Positions 30,837-64,000 of a DNA stretch of 64,000 bases are shown one piece after another. This DNA is from JAFKFH01 sp017307375 (lineage in GTDB: Bacteria; Pseudomonadota; Alphaproteobacteria; Ferrovibrionales; Ferrovibrionaceae): assembly GCA_965229335.1 (NCBI GenBank), contig OZ245874.1:2604001-2668000 (forward strand), given 5' to 3'. Made by a program: the position numbers and the translations under genes. How positions within the stretch are numbered: the stretch's first letter is position 1; each line of letters opens with the position of its first letter. The notes under the pieces are model-generated. The model was not told where the DNA came from. It saw only the letters and a list, made by a program, of their open reading frames with translations, and ran no database searches.

Positions 30837-32339
30837 ATGATAGATCGCACCCATTACGCCGCCATTGCGGCGCGGCTTGACCTGCCGACCCGGGCTTTCA
30901 TCGCCGGCCAGGCCGTGCCGGCGCAGTCGCGCGCGGTGTTCGAAACGATCAATCCCGCCAATGGCGAGGTCATCGCGGCTGTCGCCCATTGCCAGATCGA
31001 GGATGTCGACCGCGCGGTGCGCGCGGCGCGGCAGGTCTTTGCGGACGGTACGTGGTCGCGCTCGACCCCCGAACATCGCAAGGTCGTGCTGCTGCGGCTG
31101 GCGGGGCTGATTCGGCAGCACGGCGAGGAGTTGGCCATCCTCGAAAGCCTGGAGAGCGGCAAGCCGATCCGCGACACCTTGCGCGAAATCACGACCGAGG
31201 TGCCCGACATCATCCAGTGGTACGCCGAACTGGCCGACAAGACCTATGGCGCGGTCGCGCCCACGGGCGAGGATGCCTGCGCGTTGATCGTCGGCGAACC
31301 GGTCGGCGTGGTCGGCGCGGTGCTGCCCTGGAATTTCCCGCTGGTCATGGCGGCTTGGAAGCTCGGCCCCGCGTTGGCGTCCGGTTGCTCGGTACTGGTC
31401 AAGCCGGCCGAGCAGACCTCAATGACGGCCTTGGCGTTGGCCGCGCTGGCGGCCGAGGCCGGATTGCCGCCCGGCGTGCTGAATGTGCTGCCTGGCCTGG
31501 GCGAGACCACTGGACGGATGATCGGTCTGCACCCCGATGTCGACGTGGTTTCTTTCACCGGCTCGACCGAGGTCGGGCGTTGTTTCCTGCGTTACGCCGC
31601 CGACAGCAACCTGAAGTCGATCGGGCTGGAAATGGGTGGCAAGAGCCCGCTGATCGTACTGGATGACGCCGAAATTTCGGACGCGCTGATCGAACATGCG
31701 ACAATGGCTGCCTTTTGGAACGGCGGCCAGAACTGCTCGGCCAACATGCGGCAGATCGTGGCACGTGCCAAGGAGGAGGAATACATCGCCCGGGTCGCCG
31801 AGCGGGCCGCCAGTCTGGTGGTTGGCGATCCTCTCGACCCGGCGACCGAGATTGGTCCGCTGATCAGCGCCGGGCATCGCCGCCGGGTCGCGGCATATAT
31901 CGAAGGCGGCCGAGCGGCCGGGGCGCACATCGTGCTGGACCAGCCCGTCGATCTCGCCAGTCGGCCCGGCTGGTACCTCGCCCCGACGGTGATGTCCAAG
32001 TTGAGGCCGGACATGGCGGTGGCGCGCGAGGAAATCTTCGGACCGGTGCTGGGGGTGATGGCCGTCGACGACGTTGCGTCGGCGCTGGCGCTGGCCGACG
32101 ACACGGCCTACGGCCTGCACGCGACCGTGTTCACCCGCGACATCGACCGCGCCTTGTTCATGGCCCGGCGGCTGGCCTGCGGTACTGTCGCGATCAACGG
32201 CTTCACCGAGGGGGACATCAAGACGCCATTCGGCGGCTATCGCCGCTCAGGCTCACTGGCTCGCGACAAAGGCCGCGAGGCCCTAGCGCAGTACACGCAG
32301 AAGAAGACGATCTGGATCGCCTCGAGCGCGTCGGTGTGA
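30837..32339 (+). CDS. Aldehyde dehydrogenase (PuuC/BADH-like)
   Basis: This 500-residue NAD(P)-dependent dehydrogenase oxidises an aminoaldehyde or related aldehyde. Catalytic Cys300 lies in GGQNCSANMR and the general base Glu265 in GLEMGGKSPLIV. The motif PVGVVGAVLPWNFPLVMAAWKLGPAL resembles gamma-glutamyl-gamma-aminobutyraldehyde dehydrogenase PuuC. The ATG at 30837 is chosen because the family N-terminus starts there; the open frame further upstream is a shadow of the oxidase gene. It is the third gene of the rightward operon, 17 bp after the oxidase. Confidence 0.92.
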   Translation: MIDRTHYAAIAARLDLPTRAFIAGQAVPAQSRAVFETINPANGEVIAAVAHCQIEDVDRAVRAARQVFADGTWSRSTPEHRKVVLLRLAGLIRQHGEELAILESLESGKPIRDTLREITTEVPDIIQWYAELADKTYGAVAPTGEDACALIVGEPVGVVGAVLPWNFPLVMAAWKLGPALASGCSVLVKPAEQTSMTALALAALAAEAGLPPGVLNVLPGLGETTGRMIGLHPDVDVVSFTGSTEVGRCFLRYAADSNLKSIGLEMGGKSPLIVLDDAEISDALIEHATMAAFWNGGQNCSANMRQIVARAKEEEYIARVAERAASLVVGDPLDPATEIGPLISAGHRRRVAAYIEGGRAAGAHIVLDQPVDLASRPGWYLAPTVMSKLRPDMAVAREEIFGPVLGVMAVDDVASALALADDTAYGLHATVFTRDIDRALFMARRLACGTVAINGFTEGDIKTPFGGYRRSGSLARDKGREALAQYTQKKTIWIASSASV

Positions 32340-32977
32340 GGCGCGACCTTGGGTCGGTTCACGGTCGGCTGTAGTCGACCTGGGGAAGGCTTAAGAGAAA
32401 GCGCCGCTCAGCCTCCGGCAGCAGGTTAAGGCGTACCATCATTGCCCTCGGCTCAACCGGGGTTGCGTACTTCAGACTTGCCGGCGCCCAGATGGACTTC
32501 TCGCATGTTGTGCTTCGGCGCGCCTCTGTGCGGGAGGTCCGTCGATTCGATCCCGAGTGGTGTCTACCGCCCTTTGCACGATCCGGCACCGAGGCTGCTG
32601 CCGGAGGCCTCTCCCGCATTCCCTGTCTGTCCGAGATTCGGCAGCTTAACGCACAAACCTTCATGTGCCCAAGGTGGCTGCGCATTTCTTCTGGGATCGC
32701 CTTGATGGCGATCTCAACCGCAACGAGGCGGGGCATCGAGGGGTGCATCTCGACCTGCGGTGAGATAACCCTGGCTGTAAAATCATTTGATAATAAGTCG
32801 TATTTGCATATGCTCACACTCCGACTTTCCGGCCGCCAGCCAGATGCCCGCCGCCATCACGTTTGCCGGAGCGACGTTTGATGGTGTTGAAACTAAGAAT
32901 TACTATCTTCATAATGCTCGTCGATCCTGGCCCGCCACCGTGTTCCGCGGCCGGTCCGATTCCGTCACGGGGGTAAG
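32340..32977. other. Region without a clear gene; AT-rich DNA upstream of the sigma factor
   Basis: I see no convincing gene. A leftward frame at 32359-32817 (152 codons, C-terminus rich in Leu and Arg) matches no family I know and overlaps a frame on the other strand. The AT-rich stretch 32779-32811 (TTTGATAATAAGTCGTATTTG) is unlike the surrounding GC-rich DNA. It contains a loose inverted repeat that could be a Fur- or Irr-type operator, a weak guess from position before an iron-type sigma factor. Confidence 0.4.
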
Positions 32978-32989
32978 GTGCCAGGCGCG

Positions 32990-33508
32990 ATGCAGGAGAA
33001 GCAGCGACTTTCCTTGTATCTGGCCCATCGTACGGCGCTGGTCGATTTCGCGACGCCGATCGTGGGCTGTCGCGCGTCGGCCGAGGATGTGGTGCAGGAA
33101 GCCTTCCTGCGCTTCGTCCCGGCAGCGCCCGAGCGGGCGGGGGCCGAGCCGATCATGCAGCCGGTCGGGTATCTATATCGCATCGTCCGCAACCTGGCCG
33201 TGGACTGGGGCCGGCGCCTGTCGGCGGAACGGCGTCGGGGCGATGGTGGCGCAATCCTGGAGGATGTGCCCGCCCCGACCGCTTCGCCCGAGCAGGCGGT
33301 CGTCGACCGCGATGAATTGCGCGTCGTTGCTGCCGCCCTGGCCGAGTTGCCGGAGTGGACGCGGCGCATATTCGAATTGCATCGGCTGGAAGGGCGGACG
33401 TTGCAGGACATTGCCGATACGTTCGGCATTTCGCTTACGTTGACCCATCAACTCGTCCGCAAGGCGATTTCCCACTGCGCCAGCCGCCTCGACGACGCGA
33501 ATTCTTGA
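32990..33508 (+). CDS. ECF sigma factor, FecI-like
   Basis: This 172-residue sigma factor has region 2 (CRASAEDVVQEAFLRF and PVGYLYRIVRNLAVDWGRR) and region 4 (LPEWTRRIFELHRLEGRTLQDIADTFGISLTLTHQLVRKAI). There are no other domains. A GTG at 32978 would add four residues. It is followed by a FecR-like gene, the usual pairing for iron-siderophore surface signalling. Matching promoter motifs before the FecR-like gene and before mbtH suggest its regulon includes both. Confidence 0.88.
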   Translation: MQEKQRLSLYLAHRTALVDFATPIVGCRASAEDVVQEAFLRFVPAAPERAGAEPIMQPVGYLYRIVRNLAVDWGRRLSAERRRGDGGAILEDVPAPTASPEQAVVDRDELRVVAAALAELPEWTRRIFELHRLEGRTLQDIADTFGISLTLTHQLVRKAISHCASRLDDANS

Positions 33509-33526
33509 ATCATCGTCGGTTTTTAG

Positions 33527-33555
33527 TGAAAAGAGACACGCGCCGAACGTCTCTT
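33527..33555 (+). promoter_or_regulatory. Candidate ECF-sigma promoter before the FecR-like gene
   Basis: TGAAAA at 33527-33532 and CGTCTCTT at 33548-33555 are separated by 15 bp. The same pair occurs at 34621-34650. CGTC is a common -10 element for ECF sigma factors. Its position implies that the regulator starts at the ATG at 33611 and not at the TTG at 33554. Confidence 0.55.
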
Positions 33556-33610
33556 GCCTGGAGCTGTCCGGATGCGACGGCTGTGCGAGAATGGACGACC
33601 GACGACCGCA

Positions 33611-34588
33611 ATGACCGATGTGCCCGACGACGCTGAAGATCCGGTCTGGGGCCAGGCGATGGACTGGCTGCTGGCGGTGCAGGCCGCGCCGGCCGATATC
33701 GAGCTCCGGGCTCGGCTGACCGCGTGGCGGGCTGAAGCGGCCGCGCACGACCGCGCCTATCGCCGGGCCGAACGTGTCTGGAGCCTGACCGGCCAACTGA
33801 CCCCCGCCCCAGCAATCGCGCCGGTCGTGCCGCGCGTCATCCAATCCGATCGTCGCCGTCCACGCCGCCGCATCGTCGCTTATGGTACGGCGGTCCTGGT
33901 CGCCGCCTGCCTCCTGGTTCTGCTGATGCCGATGGCGATGCTGCGGCTGGAGGCCGATTACCTGACCGGCGCGGGCGAGCGGCGCCAGATCACCTTGGCC
34001 GACGGCACCATCGTCGACCTCAATGCCGACAGCGCGGTCGCGGTCGACTACACGCCCGAGCGGCGCGACTTGATCCTCCTGTCCGGTGAAGCCTTCGTCA
34101 CTGTCGGGCGCGACGGCCGGCCATTCCGCGTGCTGGCCAAGGATATGACGGTGGTCGATATCGGCACCGCCTTCGATGTCGACATGGGAAGGGAAGCGTA
34201 CTCGGTGGCGGTCGAGCATGGTGCCGTGCAGGTCACCTATAACGGCCGCTTCAACCCCGTCGATGCTCGGCTGGGGCCGGGCGACCGCTTGCGCATCGAC
34301 CGGGTCTCGGGTGCAGCCGCGCGGCGCAATGCGGCGCCGTCCCAGATCGCCGCCTGGCGGCAGGGCCGTCTGATCGTCGAGGAAGCTACCATCGGCGACG
34401 TGGTCGACATGATGCGCCGATATCATCGCGGCATGATTATTCTGCGCGATGAGACGCTGGCCGCCAAGCGCGTGACAGGCGTCTACGACTTGGCCGATCC
34501 GGTTGCTGCGCTGCGCACTGCGATCAAGCCGCATGCGGGGGTGGTGGACGAATACACCCCCTATGTGTTGATGGTATCGAAGCGCTGA
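33611..34588 (+). CDS. FecR-like transmembrane sensor/anti-sigma factor
   Basis: This 325-residue protein has a cytoplasmic N-terminal domain of the FecR type (DPVWGQAMDWLLAVQAAP, ELRARLTAWRAEAAAHDRAYRRAERVW), one membrane helix (IVAYGTAVLVAACLLVLLM) and a periplasmic FecR domain (AGERRQITLADGTIVDLNADSA). The C-terminal part has an STN-like segment (MMRRYHRGMIILRDETLA). It would relay the state of an outer-membrane siderophore receptor to the sigma factor; no TonB-dependent receptor gene lies in the window. Confidence 0.88.
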   Translation: MTDVPDDAEDPVWGQAMDWLLAVQAAPADIELRARLTAWRAEAAAHDRAYRRAERVWSLTGQLTPAPAIAPVVPRVIQSDRRRPRRRIVAYGTAVLVAACLLVLLMPMAMLRLEADYLTGAGERRQITLADGTIVDLNADSAVAVDYTPERRDLILLSGEAFVTVGRDGRPFRVLAKDMTVVDIGTAFDVDMGREAYSVAVEHGAVQVTYNGRFNPVDARLGPGDRLRIDRVSGAAARRNAAPSQIAAWRQGRLIVEEATIGDVVDMMRRYHRGMIILRDETLAAKRVTGVYDLADPVAALRTAIKPHAGVVDEYTPYVLMVSKR

Positions 34589-34620
34589 GATTAATTCTCA
34601 AGAAAATCATCGGGGCCCCC

Positions 34621-34650
34621 TGAAAAAAGGGGGCGGACCGTTCGTCTCTT
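34621..34650 (+). promoter_or_regulatory. Candidate ECF-sigma promoter of the NRPS operon
   Basis: TGAAAA (34621-34626) and CGTCTCTT (34643-34650), spaced 16 bp, match the site before the FecR-like gene. The region around the second box agrees at 11 of 13 positions. A GC-rich hairpin (GCCCCCT with AGGGGGC, 34615-34634) overlaps the first box and may be the end of the upstream transcript. mbtH starts 62 bp downstream. Confidence 0.55.
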
Positions 34651-34712
34651 CACCGGTCCTGCAAGTGTGAAGCGCTTGCAGTCTGCCAGTAACGTTGGTC
34701 AGGAGACGGGTG

Positions 34713-34946
34713 ATGAGCTGGGGTGACGAGAACACCGAATACGACGTCGTGATCAACGACGAGGAGCAGTATTCGATCTGGCCGACCTACAAGCCGATCC
34801 CGGCCGGCTGGCACGCGGTGGCCGGTCAGCGCGGGTCCAAGGCGGCCTGCCTTGCCTATATCGAAGTGACCTGGACCGACATGCGTCCGGCGAGCCTGCG
34901 CAAGGCGATGGCCGAGGCGGCCGCCGGCGGGGGCGGGGCAGGCTGA
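34713..34946 (+). CDS. MbtH-like protein
   Basis: This 77-residue protein is of the MbtH family, which binds and solubilises NRPS adenylation domains. The signature NDEEQYSIWPTYKPIPAGWHAV and the end CLAYIEVTWTDMRPASL are both present. The ATG at 34713 follows GGAGACGGGTG; an upstream in-frame start adds six residues that do not fit the family. It opens the biosynthetic operon. Confidence 0.95.
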   Translation: MSWGDENTEYDVVINDEEQYSIWPTYKPIPAGWHAVAGQRGSKAACLAYIEVTWTDMRPASLRKAMAEAAAGGGGAG

Positions 34947-34968
34947 GCGGTTGGGGCTCCGCGCGGCC

Positions 34969-35703
34969 ATGACCGACCAGGTGACGTTGTTCTGTCTGCC
35001 CCATGCCGGGGCCAGCGCGGCAGCCTATCGTGGTTGGACGGGGCAGTTGCCAGGCTGGCTGATGCCGGTGCCGCTGCATCTGCCGGGGCGCGGCCTGCGC
35101 CGGGCCGAGGCGGTGGTGCACGACTGGCCCACGCTCATCGACCGACTGGTGCGCGACGCGCTACCGCATCTGGCGCGGCCCTATGCGATCTTCGGCCATT
35201 CGATGGGGGCGCTGGTCGGGCTGGAGCTCGCCCATGCGCTGCGCGGCAGCGGGGCCGGCGAACCGCTGTGGTTCGGCGCGTCGGGTTGCACCGCGCCGAC
35301 GCGGCGCGAACCTGAACCCGACTGGCTCGACTGCCCCGATGCGACGGTCGTCGACGAACTGCGGCGTCTCGATGGTACGCCACCCGAACTGATCGAGGAT
35401 CCCGAGATGCTGGCACTGCTGCTGCCAAGCTTGCGGGCCGATTTTCATCTCTGCGGCACTCATGCGCCGCCATCCCGCGCGCCGCTGAGTTGTCCGCTGC
35501 TGGTGCTGGGCGGACGAAGCGACGAAATCGCTGCCGATCCCGCCAACCTGCTCGATTGGGCGCGCGAGACCGCGGGGCCGTTCAATATCGCGATGTTCGA
35601 TGGCGGGCACTTCTTCGTCGAGACAGCGCGCGGCCAGGTCATCGCCACGGTCGTCGACGCCGCGGCCCGAGCGACCTTCGCGCCGGGACGGCGCCATGGC
35701 TGA
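34969..35703 (+). CDS. Type II thioesterase (NRPS proofreading)
   Basis: This 244-residue alpha/beta hydrolase removes wrong acyl groups from carrier proteins. The triad is Ser78 in FGHSMGA, Asp185 in LGGRSDEI and His214 in DGGHFF. The N-terminal LFCLPHAGASAAAYRGW is the standard opening. ATG 34969 is chosen; a TTG at 34951, four bases after mbtH, is possible. The last 8 bp overlap the dioxygenase gene. Confidence 0.93.
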   Translation: MTDQVTLFCLPHAGASAAAYRGWTGQLPGWLMPVPLHLPGRGLRRAEAVVHDWPTLIDRLVRDALPHLARPYAIFGHSMGALVGLELAHALRGSGAGEPLWFGASGCTAPTRREPEPDWLDCPDATVVDELRRLDGTPPELIEDPEMLALLLPSLRADFHLCGTHAPPSRAPLSCPLLVLGGRSDEIAADPANLLDWARETAGPFNIAMFDGGHFFVETARGQVIATVVDAAARATFAPGRRHG

Positions 35704-36658
35704 CGCGCTCAAGGTCGATCACTGGCAGGCATCAGGCCTGCGCGTGCTGGTCGTGCGGGCGCCGGGGCGCGACCGGCTGACTGACCGCCTCGATGATGTC
35801 AGGGCCTTGGCCGATCGCCACCTCAATGGTTGCGGGGCGATGCTGCTGCGTGGTTTCGGCGGGCTCGATGCGGCCGGCTTCGGCGGCTTCGCAGCAGGTT
35901 TCGGCCGCGATCTGCTGCCCTATGATTTCGCCTCGACGCCGCGGCGCAAGATCGAAAGCGGGGTTTATTCCTCGACCGAGTACCCGGCCCATCAGTGGAT
36001 CCCGCAGCATAACGAGCAATCCTACACCCGCCGCTGGCCGATGAAGATCTGGTTCTTCTGCGATGTCGCGCCAGGTGAAGGCGGGGCGACGCCGATCAGC
36101 AACAGCCGCGTGGTCTATCGCCGTCTCGATGCTGCCATCCGCGCGCGTTTCGACCAGCGGCGGCTGATGTATGTGCGCAATTACGGCCGCGGCCTTGATC
36201 TCCCCTGGGAGGAGGTGTTCCAGACCTCGGATCGGGCCGACGTCGAGGGTTTCTGCCGGTCGCAGGATATCGCCTGGGAATGGCTCGATGACGGTGCCTT
36301 GCGCACCTTTCAGGTCTGCCAGTCGGAAATGCGTCATCCGGTGACGGGCGAGGCCGTCTGGTTCAATCAGGCGCATCTGTTCCATGTCTCGGGGCTGGAA
36401 CCCGCGGTGCGCGAGGCGCTGCTCGACGCGGTCGACGAGGAAGACCTGCCGCGCAACGTCGTCTATGGCGACGGCACGCCGATCGAAGAGGCCGTGCTCG
36501 ACGAGATCCGCGGCGTCTATCGCAACGCCACCTTCAGTTTCCCCTGGATGCAGGGCGACGTCCTGCTGCTCGACAATATGCTCACCGCCCATGGGCGGGC
36601 GCCGTTCTCCGGCCCCCGCCGCATCCTCGTCGCCATGGCCGAAGCCTGGCGCGCCTGA
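35696..36658 (+). CDS. Fe(II)/2-oxoglutarate dioxygenase (SyrP/TauD type), likely Asp beta-hydroxylase
   Basis: This 320-residue non-haem iron dioxygenase has the proximal facial-triad ligands His105 and Glu107 in QHNEQSY, the distal His299 in LTAHGRAPF and the 2-oxoglutarate-binding Arg in GPRRILVA. SyrP-like members hydroxylate aspartate on an NRPS carrier protein. That role fits the first NRPS module, whose adenylation code reads as Asp, and would make beta-hydroxyaspartate, a known iron ligand. It overlaps the thioesterase gene by 8 bp. Confidence 0.88.
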   Translation: MADALKVDHWQASGLRVLVVRAPGRDRLTDRLDDVRALADRHLNGCGAMLLRGFGGLDAAGFGGFAAGFGRDLLPYDFASTPRRKIESGVYSSTEYPAHQWIPQHNEQSYTRRWPMKIWFFCDVAPGEGGATPISNSRVVYRRLDAAIRARFDQRRLMYVRNYGRGLDLPWEEVFQTSDRADVEGFCRSQDIAWEWLDDGALRTFQVCQSEMRHPVTGEAVWFNQAHLFHVSGLEPAVREALLDAVDEEDLPRNVVYGDGTPIEEAVLDEIRGVYRNATFSFPWMQGDVLLLDNMLTAHGRAPFSGPRRILVAMAEAWRA

Positions 36659-36692
36659 TCGCAATCGACCCACATACGACGGAGCCACGACC

Positions 36693-38129
36693 ATGCATGA
36701 CGGCCAATCTCCGCTGTTCGACTTTTCCCGCCACGCCGCAGGGCTCGCCGAAACCGTCGAATTGATCCGCGATTTCGCGGGCCACGATGCCTTCCGCAGC
36801 GCCGCGGTCGAGGAACTGGAGCTCGACGACGATTTCCATCGCCGGCCGCTGCGACCCGAGGATCTCGGCTTCATCGATTTTTCCAGGCCGATCACCGCGG
36901 CCACCGCGACGCAGTTGCCTTCGCTCGCCTCGCATCGCCTGCTGCTGGCCATCAACGAGCTCGACATCGCGCGGGCACCCCGCACGGCGGATGCGGCCGA
37001 GATCGCGCGGGTGGCGGCCTTCTATTCCGATGAGAACCGCATCATGGCCGCGCGCATCCGCCCGTTCCTCGAAGCCTTCGCCTTCGACCATGTCGCCGGC
37101 AAAGCCATTCTCGCGCGGCCGGCCGAACTGGTGGCGCAGCTGCAGGACCATACGCAGGCCGAAGCCGCCAGTTGGGGCGGGCTCTTCGCGCGGCTGCTGC
37201 GCACCGATTATCTGAACGAAGGCCTGCGCTTCATCCTGCTGCAGAAATGGAGCCTCGCCGGCACCCGCCGGGCGGCACTGGGCCGCGCGGCGGCCTCCGG
37301 TTATCTGGACGGCATTGCACCGACCGACCGGCCGGTGCTGGCCCCCGACCAGCCGGCCGACGACCTGCTGCGCCGCCTGGCGGCCACCTGCGGCGTGACG
37401 CGGGCCGAGCATTCCTATTGGCAGTTCTATCTGTCCAGCACGCTGGCCGGTTGCAACCTGCTGCATGCCCTGGCCAACCGTCCGGATCGGGCGCTGCAGT
37501 TTTGCGGCGCGGCCTTTGCGGCGGAGGCAGAATGGCTGGCACTCGGCTGCCTCACCGGCCAGGCCGCCGGTCGCCTCGGCATCGCCCCCGCGGTTCGCCG
37601 CAACGACAGTGTCGAAAAGGCGATTTCCAACCTCGCCGACCGGTTCGGCCGGGCGCTGGAGACGGTGGCCGAGCGCCACGGCCCGGCCGGCGTCGCGGCC
37701 GTCGGCCAGGGCCTGACGGCCGGCCAGAAGCTCGCGGCCGAGGCGCGCCACGACCTGGCCGAGCAGTTGCGCTGGCTGACCGCGGTCGAGGGCTATCGCG
37801 GCATTGCCCAGCGGATCGATGCGCGTATCCAGGCCGAATGCCCCGATATCGATCGCGAGACCTTCATCGAACCCCGCGAGATGTGCTCGACCACCCATGT
37901 CCACGACGATCACCGCCTGGTGGTGATCGAGACCGGGCAGATGGTGTTCTGGGGCAATCTCGGCATGAAGCTCGAACTGGAGCCGGGTGAGATGGTGCTG
38001 GTGCCGATGGGGCGGCTGCACGGGTCGAGCGTGCTGTCGGATGAATGCATCTACCACCAGCCGATCATTCCCGACGAATGGGTGGACACCCTGGTGCGCG
38101 AGCACGAAGCCGGCCTGAACGCGGCTTAA
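36693..38129 (+). CDS. SznF-like haem-oxygenase-fold/cupin protein, likely N-N bond chemistry
   Basis: This 478-residue protein aligns end to end with SznF, the N-nitrosating metalloenzyme of streptozotocin biosynthesis. Shared blocks are FYSDENRIMAARIRPFLEAFAF, the helix EHSYWQFYLSSTLAGCNLLHAL and the cupin segment IEPREMCSTTHVHDDH to GRLHGSSVLSDECIY. The cupin ligands His402, His404 and His443 are all present. In the central helical domain only Glu176 (YLNEG) and the Glu278/Glu280 pair appear to match diiron ligands; the E-H pair and the HxxxDxxH-type helix are not found. It may therefore do only the cupin-dependent step, with hydroxylation done by the YcgG domain of the next protein. Gramibactin-type clusters are known to carry an SznF-like GrbD. 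Confidence 0.8.
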   Translation: MHDGQSPLFDFSRHAAGLAETVELIRDFAGHDAFRSAAVEELELDDDFHRRPLRPEDLGFIDFSRPITAATATQLPSLASHRLLLAINELDIARAPRTADAAEIARVAAFYSDENRIMAARIRPFLEAFAFDHVAGKAILARPAELVAQLQDHTQAEAASWGGLFARLLRTDYLNEGLRFILLQKWSLAGTRRAALGRAAASGYLDGIAPTDRPVLAPDQPADDLLRRLAATCGVTRAEHSYWQFYLSSTLAGCNLLHALANRPDRALQFCGAAFAAEAEWLALGCLTGQAAGRLGIAPAVRRNDSVEKAISNLADRFGRALETVAERHGPAGVAAVGQGLTAGQKLAAEARHDLAEQLRWLTAVEGYRGIAQRIDARIQAECPDIDRETFIEPREMCSTTHVHDDHRLVVIETGQMVFWGNLGMKLELEPGEMVLVPMGRLHGSSVLSDECIYHQPIIPDEWVDTLVREHEAGLNAA

Positions 38130-38200
38130 CGCGACGATCTCGGAACTGGACGATCAGCCTGCCGCGCCGTGCGCGGGAGGCCACGGGAGGAGTGTGTGCG

Positions 38201-51190
<12,990 letters not shown>

Positions 51191-51197
51191 GAGACCG

Positions 51198-64000
<12,803 letters not shown>

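Noticed and set aside
32359..32817. Leftward 152-codon frame before the sigma factor
   Set aside because: No recognisable domain and a competing frame on the other strand; not enough to call a gene.
33554..33610. TTG start at 33554 for the FecR-like protein
   Set aside because: It overlaps the candidate promoter; the ATG at 33611 directly precedes the conserved domain.

Overview
The window comes from a GC-rich alphaproteobacterium. The 16S rRNA has alphaproteobacterial features and length (about 1,486 nt), the rRNA operon is ordered 16S-tRNA-Ile-tRNA-Ala-23S-5S-tRNA-fMet, and the rRNA leader carries an alphaproteobacterial-type boxA. A Rhodospirillales-like lineage is plausible, but I cannot fix the genus by eye.

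Layout. (1) 1-8.2 kb: ordinary catabolic and transport genes. These are a feruloyl-CoA-synthase-like ligase (cut by the window edge), a thiolase, a hotdog thioesterase, a secreted protein of unknown function, an AstE/AspA-type deacylase, a leucine-dehydrogenase-type enzyme, and two parts of a polar amino acid ABC importer. (2) 8.2-14.5 kb: a complete rRNA operon with a strong sigma-70 promoter, ending in tRNA-fMet and a terminator. (3) 14.4-20.1 kb: a wrecked integration locus. Remnants of a large serine recombinase, whose 3' end overlaps tRNA-fMet, flank an IS66 element and an IS3 element. The IS3 element is itself split by an IS110-family element at a GT dinucleotide. (4) 20.1-32.3 kb: two divergent operons for import and oxidation of a peptide, amide or amine-like substrate. 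One holds a dipeptide-type ABC system, a LysR regulator, a NylB-like hydrolase and a DAO oxidase. The other holds RidA, a second DAO oxidase and a PuuC-like aldehyde dehydrogenase. (5) 33-64 kb and beyond: an iron-regulated-looking nonribosomal peptide locus. It has an ECF sigma factor, a FecR-like regulator, MbtH, a type II thioesterase, a SyrP/TauD-type dioxygenase, an SznF-like cupin protein and two giant NRPSs, the second running off the window.

The most interesting part is region 5. The cupin protein aligns along its whole length with SznF, the enzyme that builds the N-nitroso group of streptozotocin. It keeps the three-His cupin site but appears to have lost most diiron ligands. The first NRPS begins with a YqcI/YcgG (DcsA-type arginine N-hydroxylase) domain fused in frame to a fatty-acyl-AMP ligase. 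Together with adenylation codes readable as Asp, Thr and Gly and a stand-alone Asp-type beta-hydroxylase, this points to a lipopeptide siderophore with beta-hydroxyaspartate and C-diazeniumdiolate (graminine) iron ligands, in the gramibactin class. Four of the seven adenylation domains have unassigned codes and form two pairs. One pair is identical over about 1.67 kb of DNA and the other nearly so. These are the best candidates for loading the unusual amino acid. Two matching ECF-type promoters, one before the FecR-like gene and one before mbtH, suggest the sigma factor drives both its own regulator and the biosynthetic operon.
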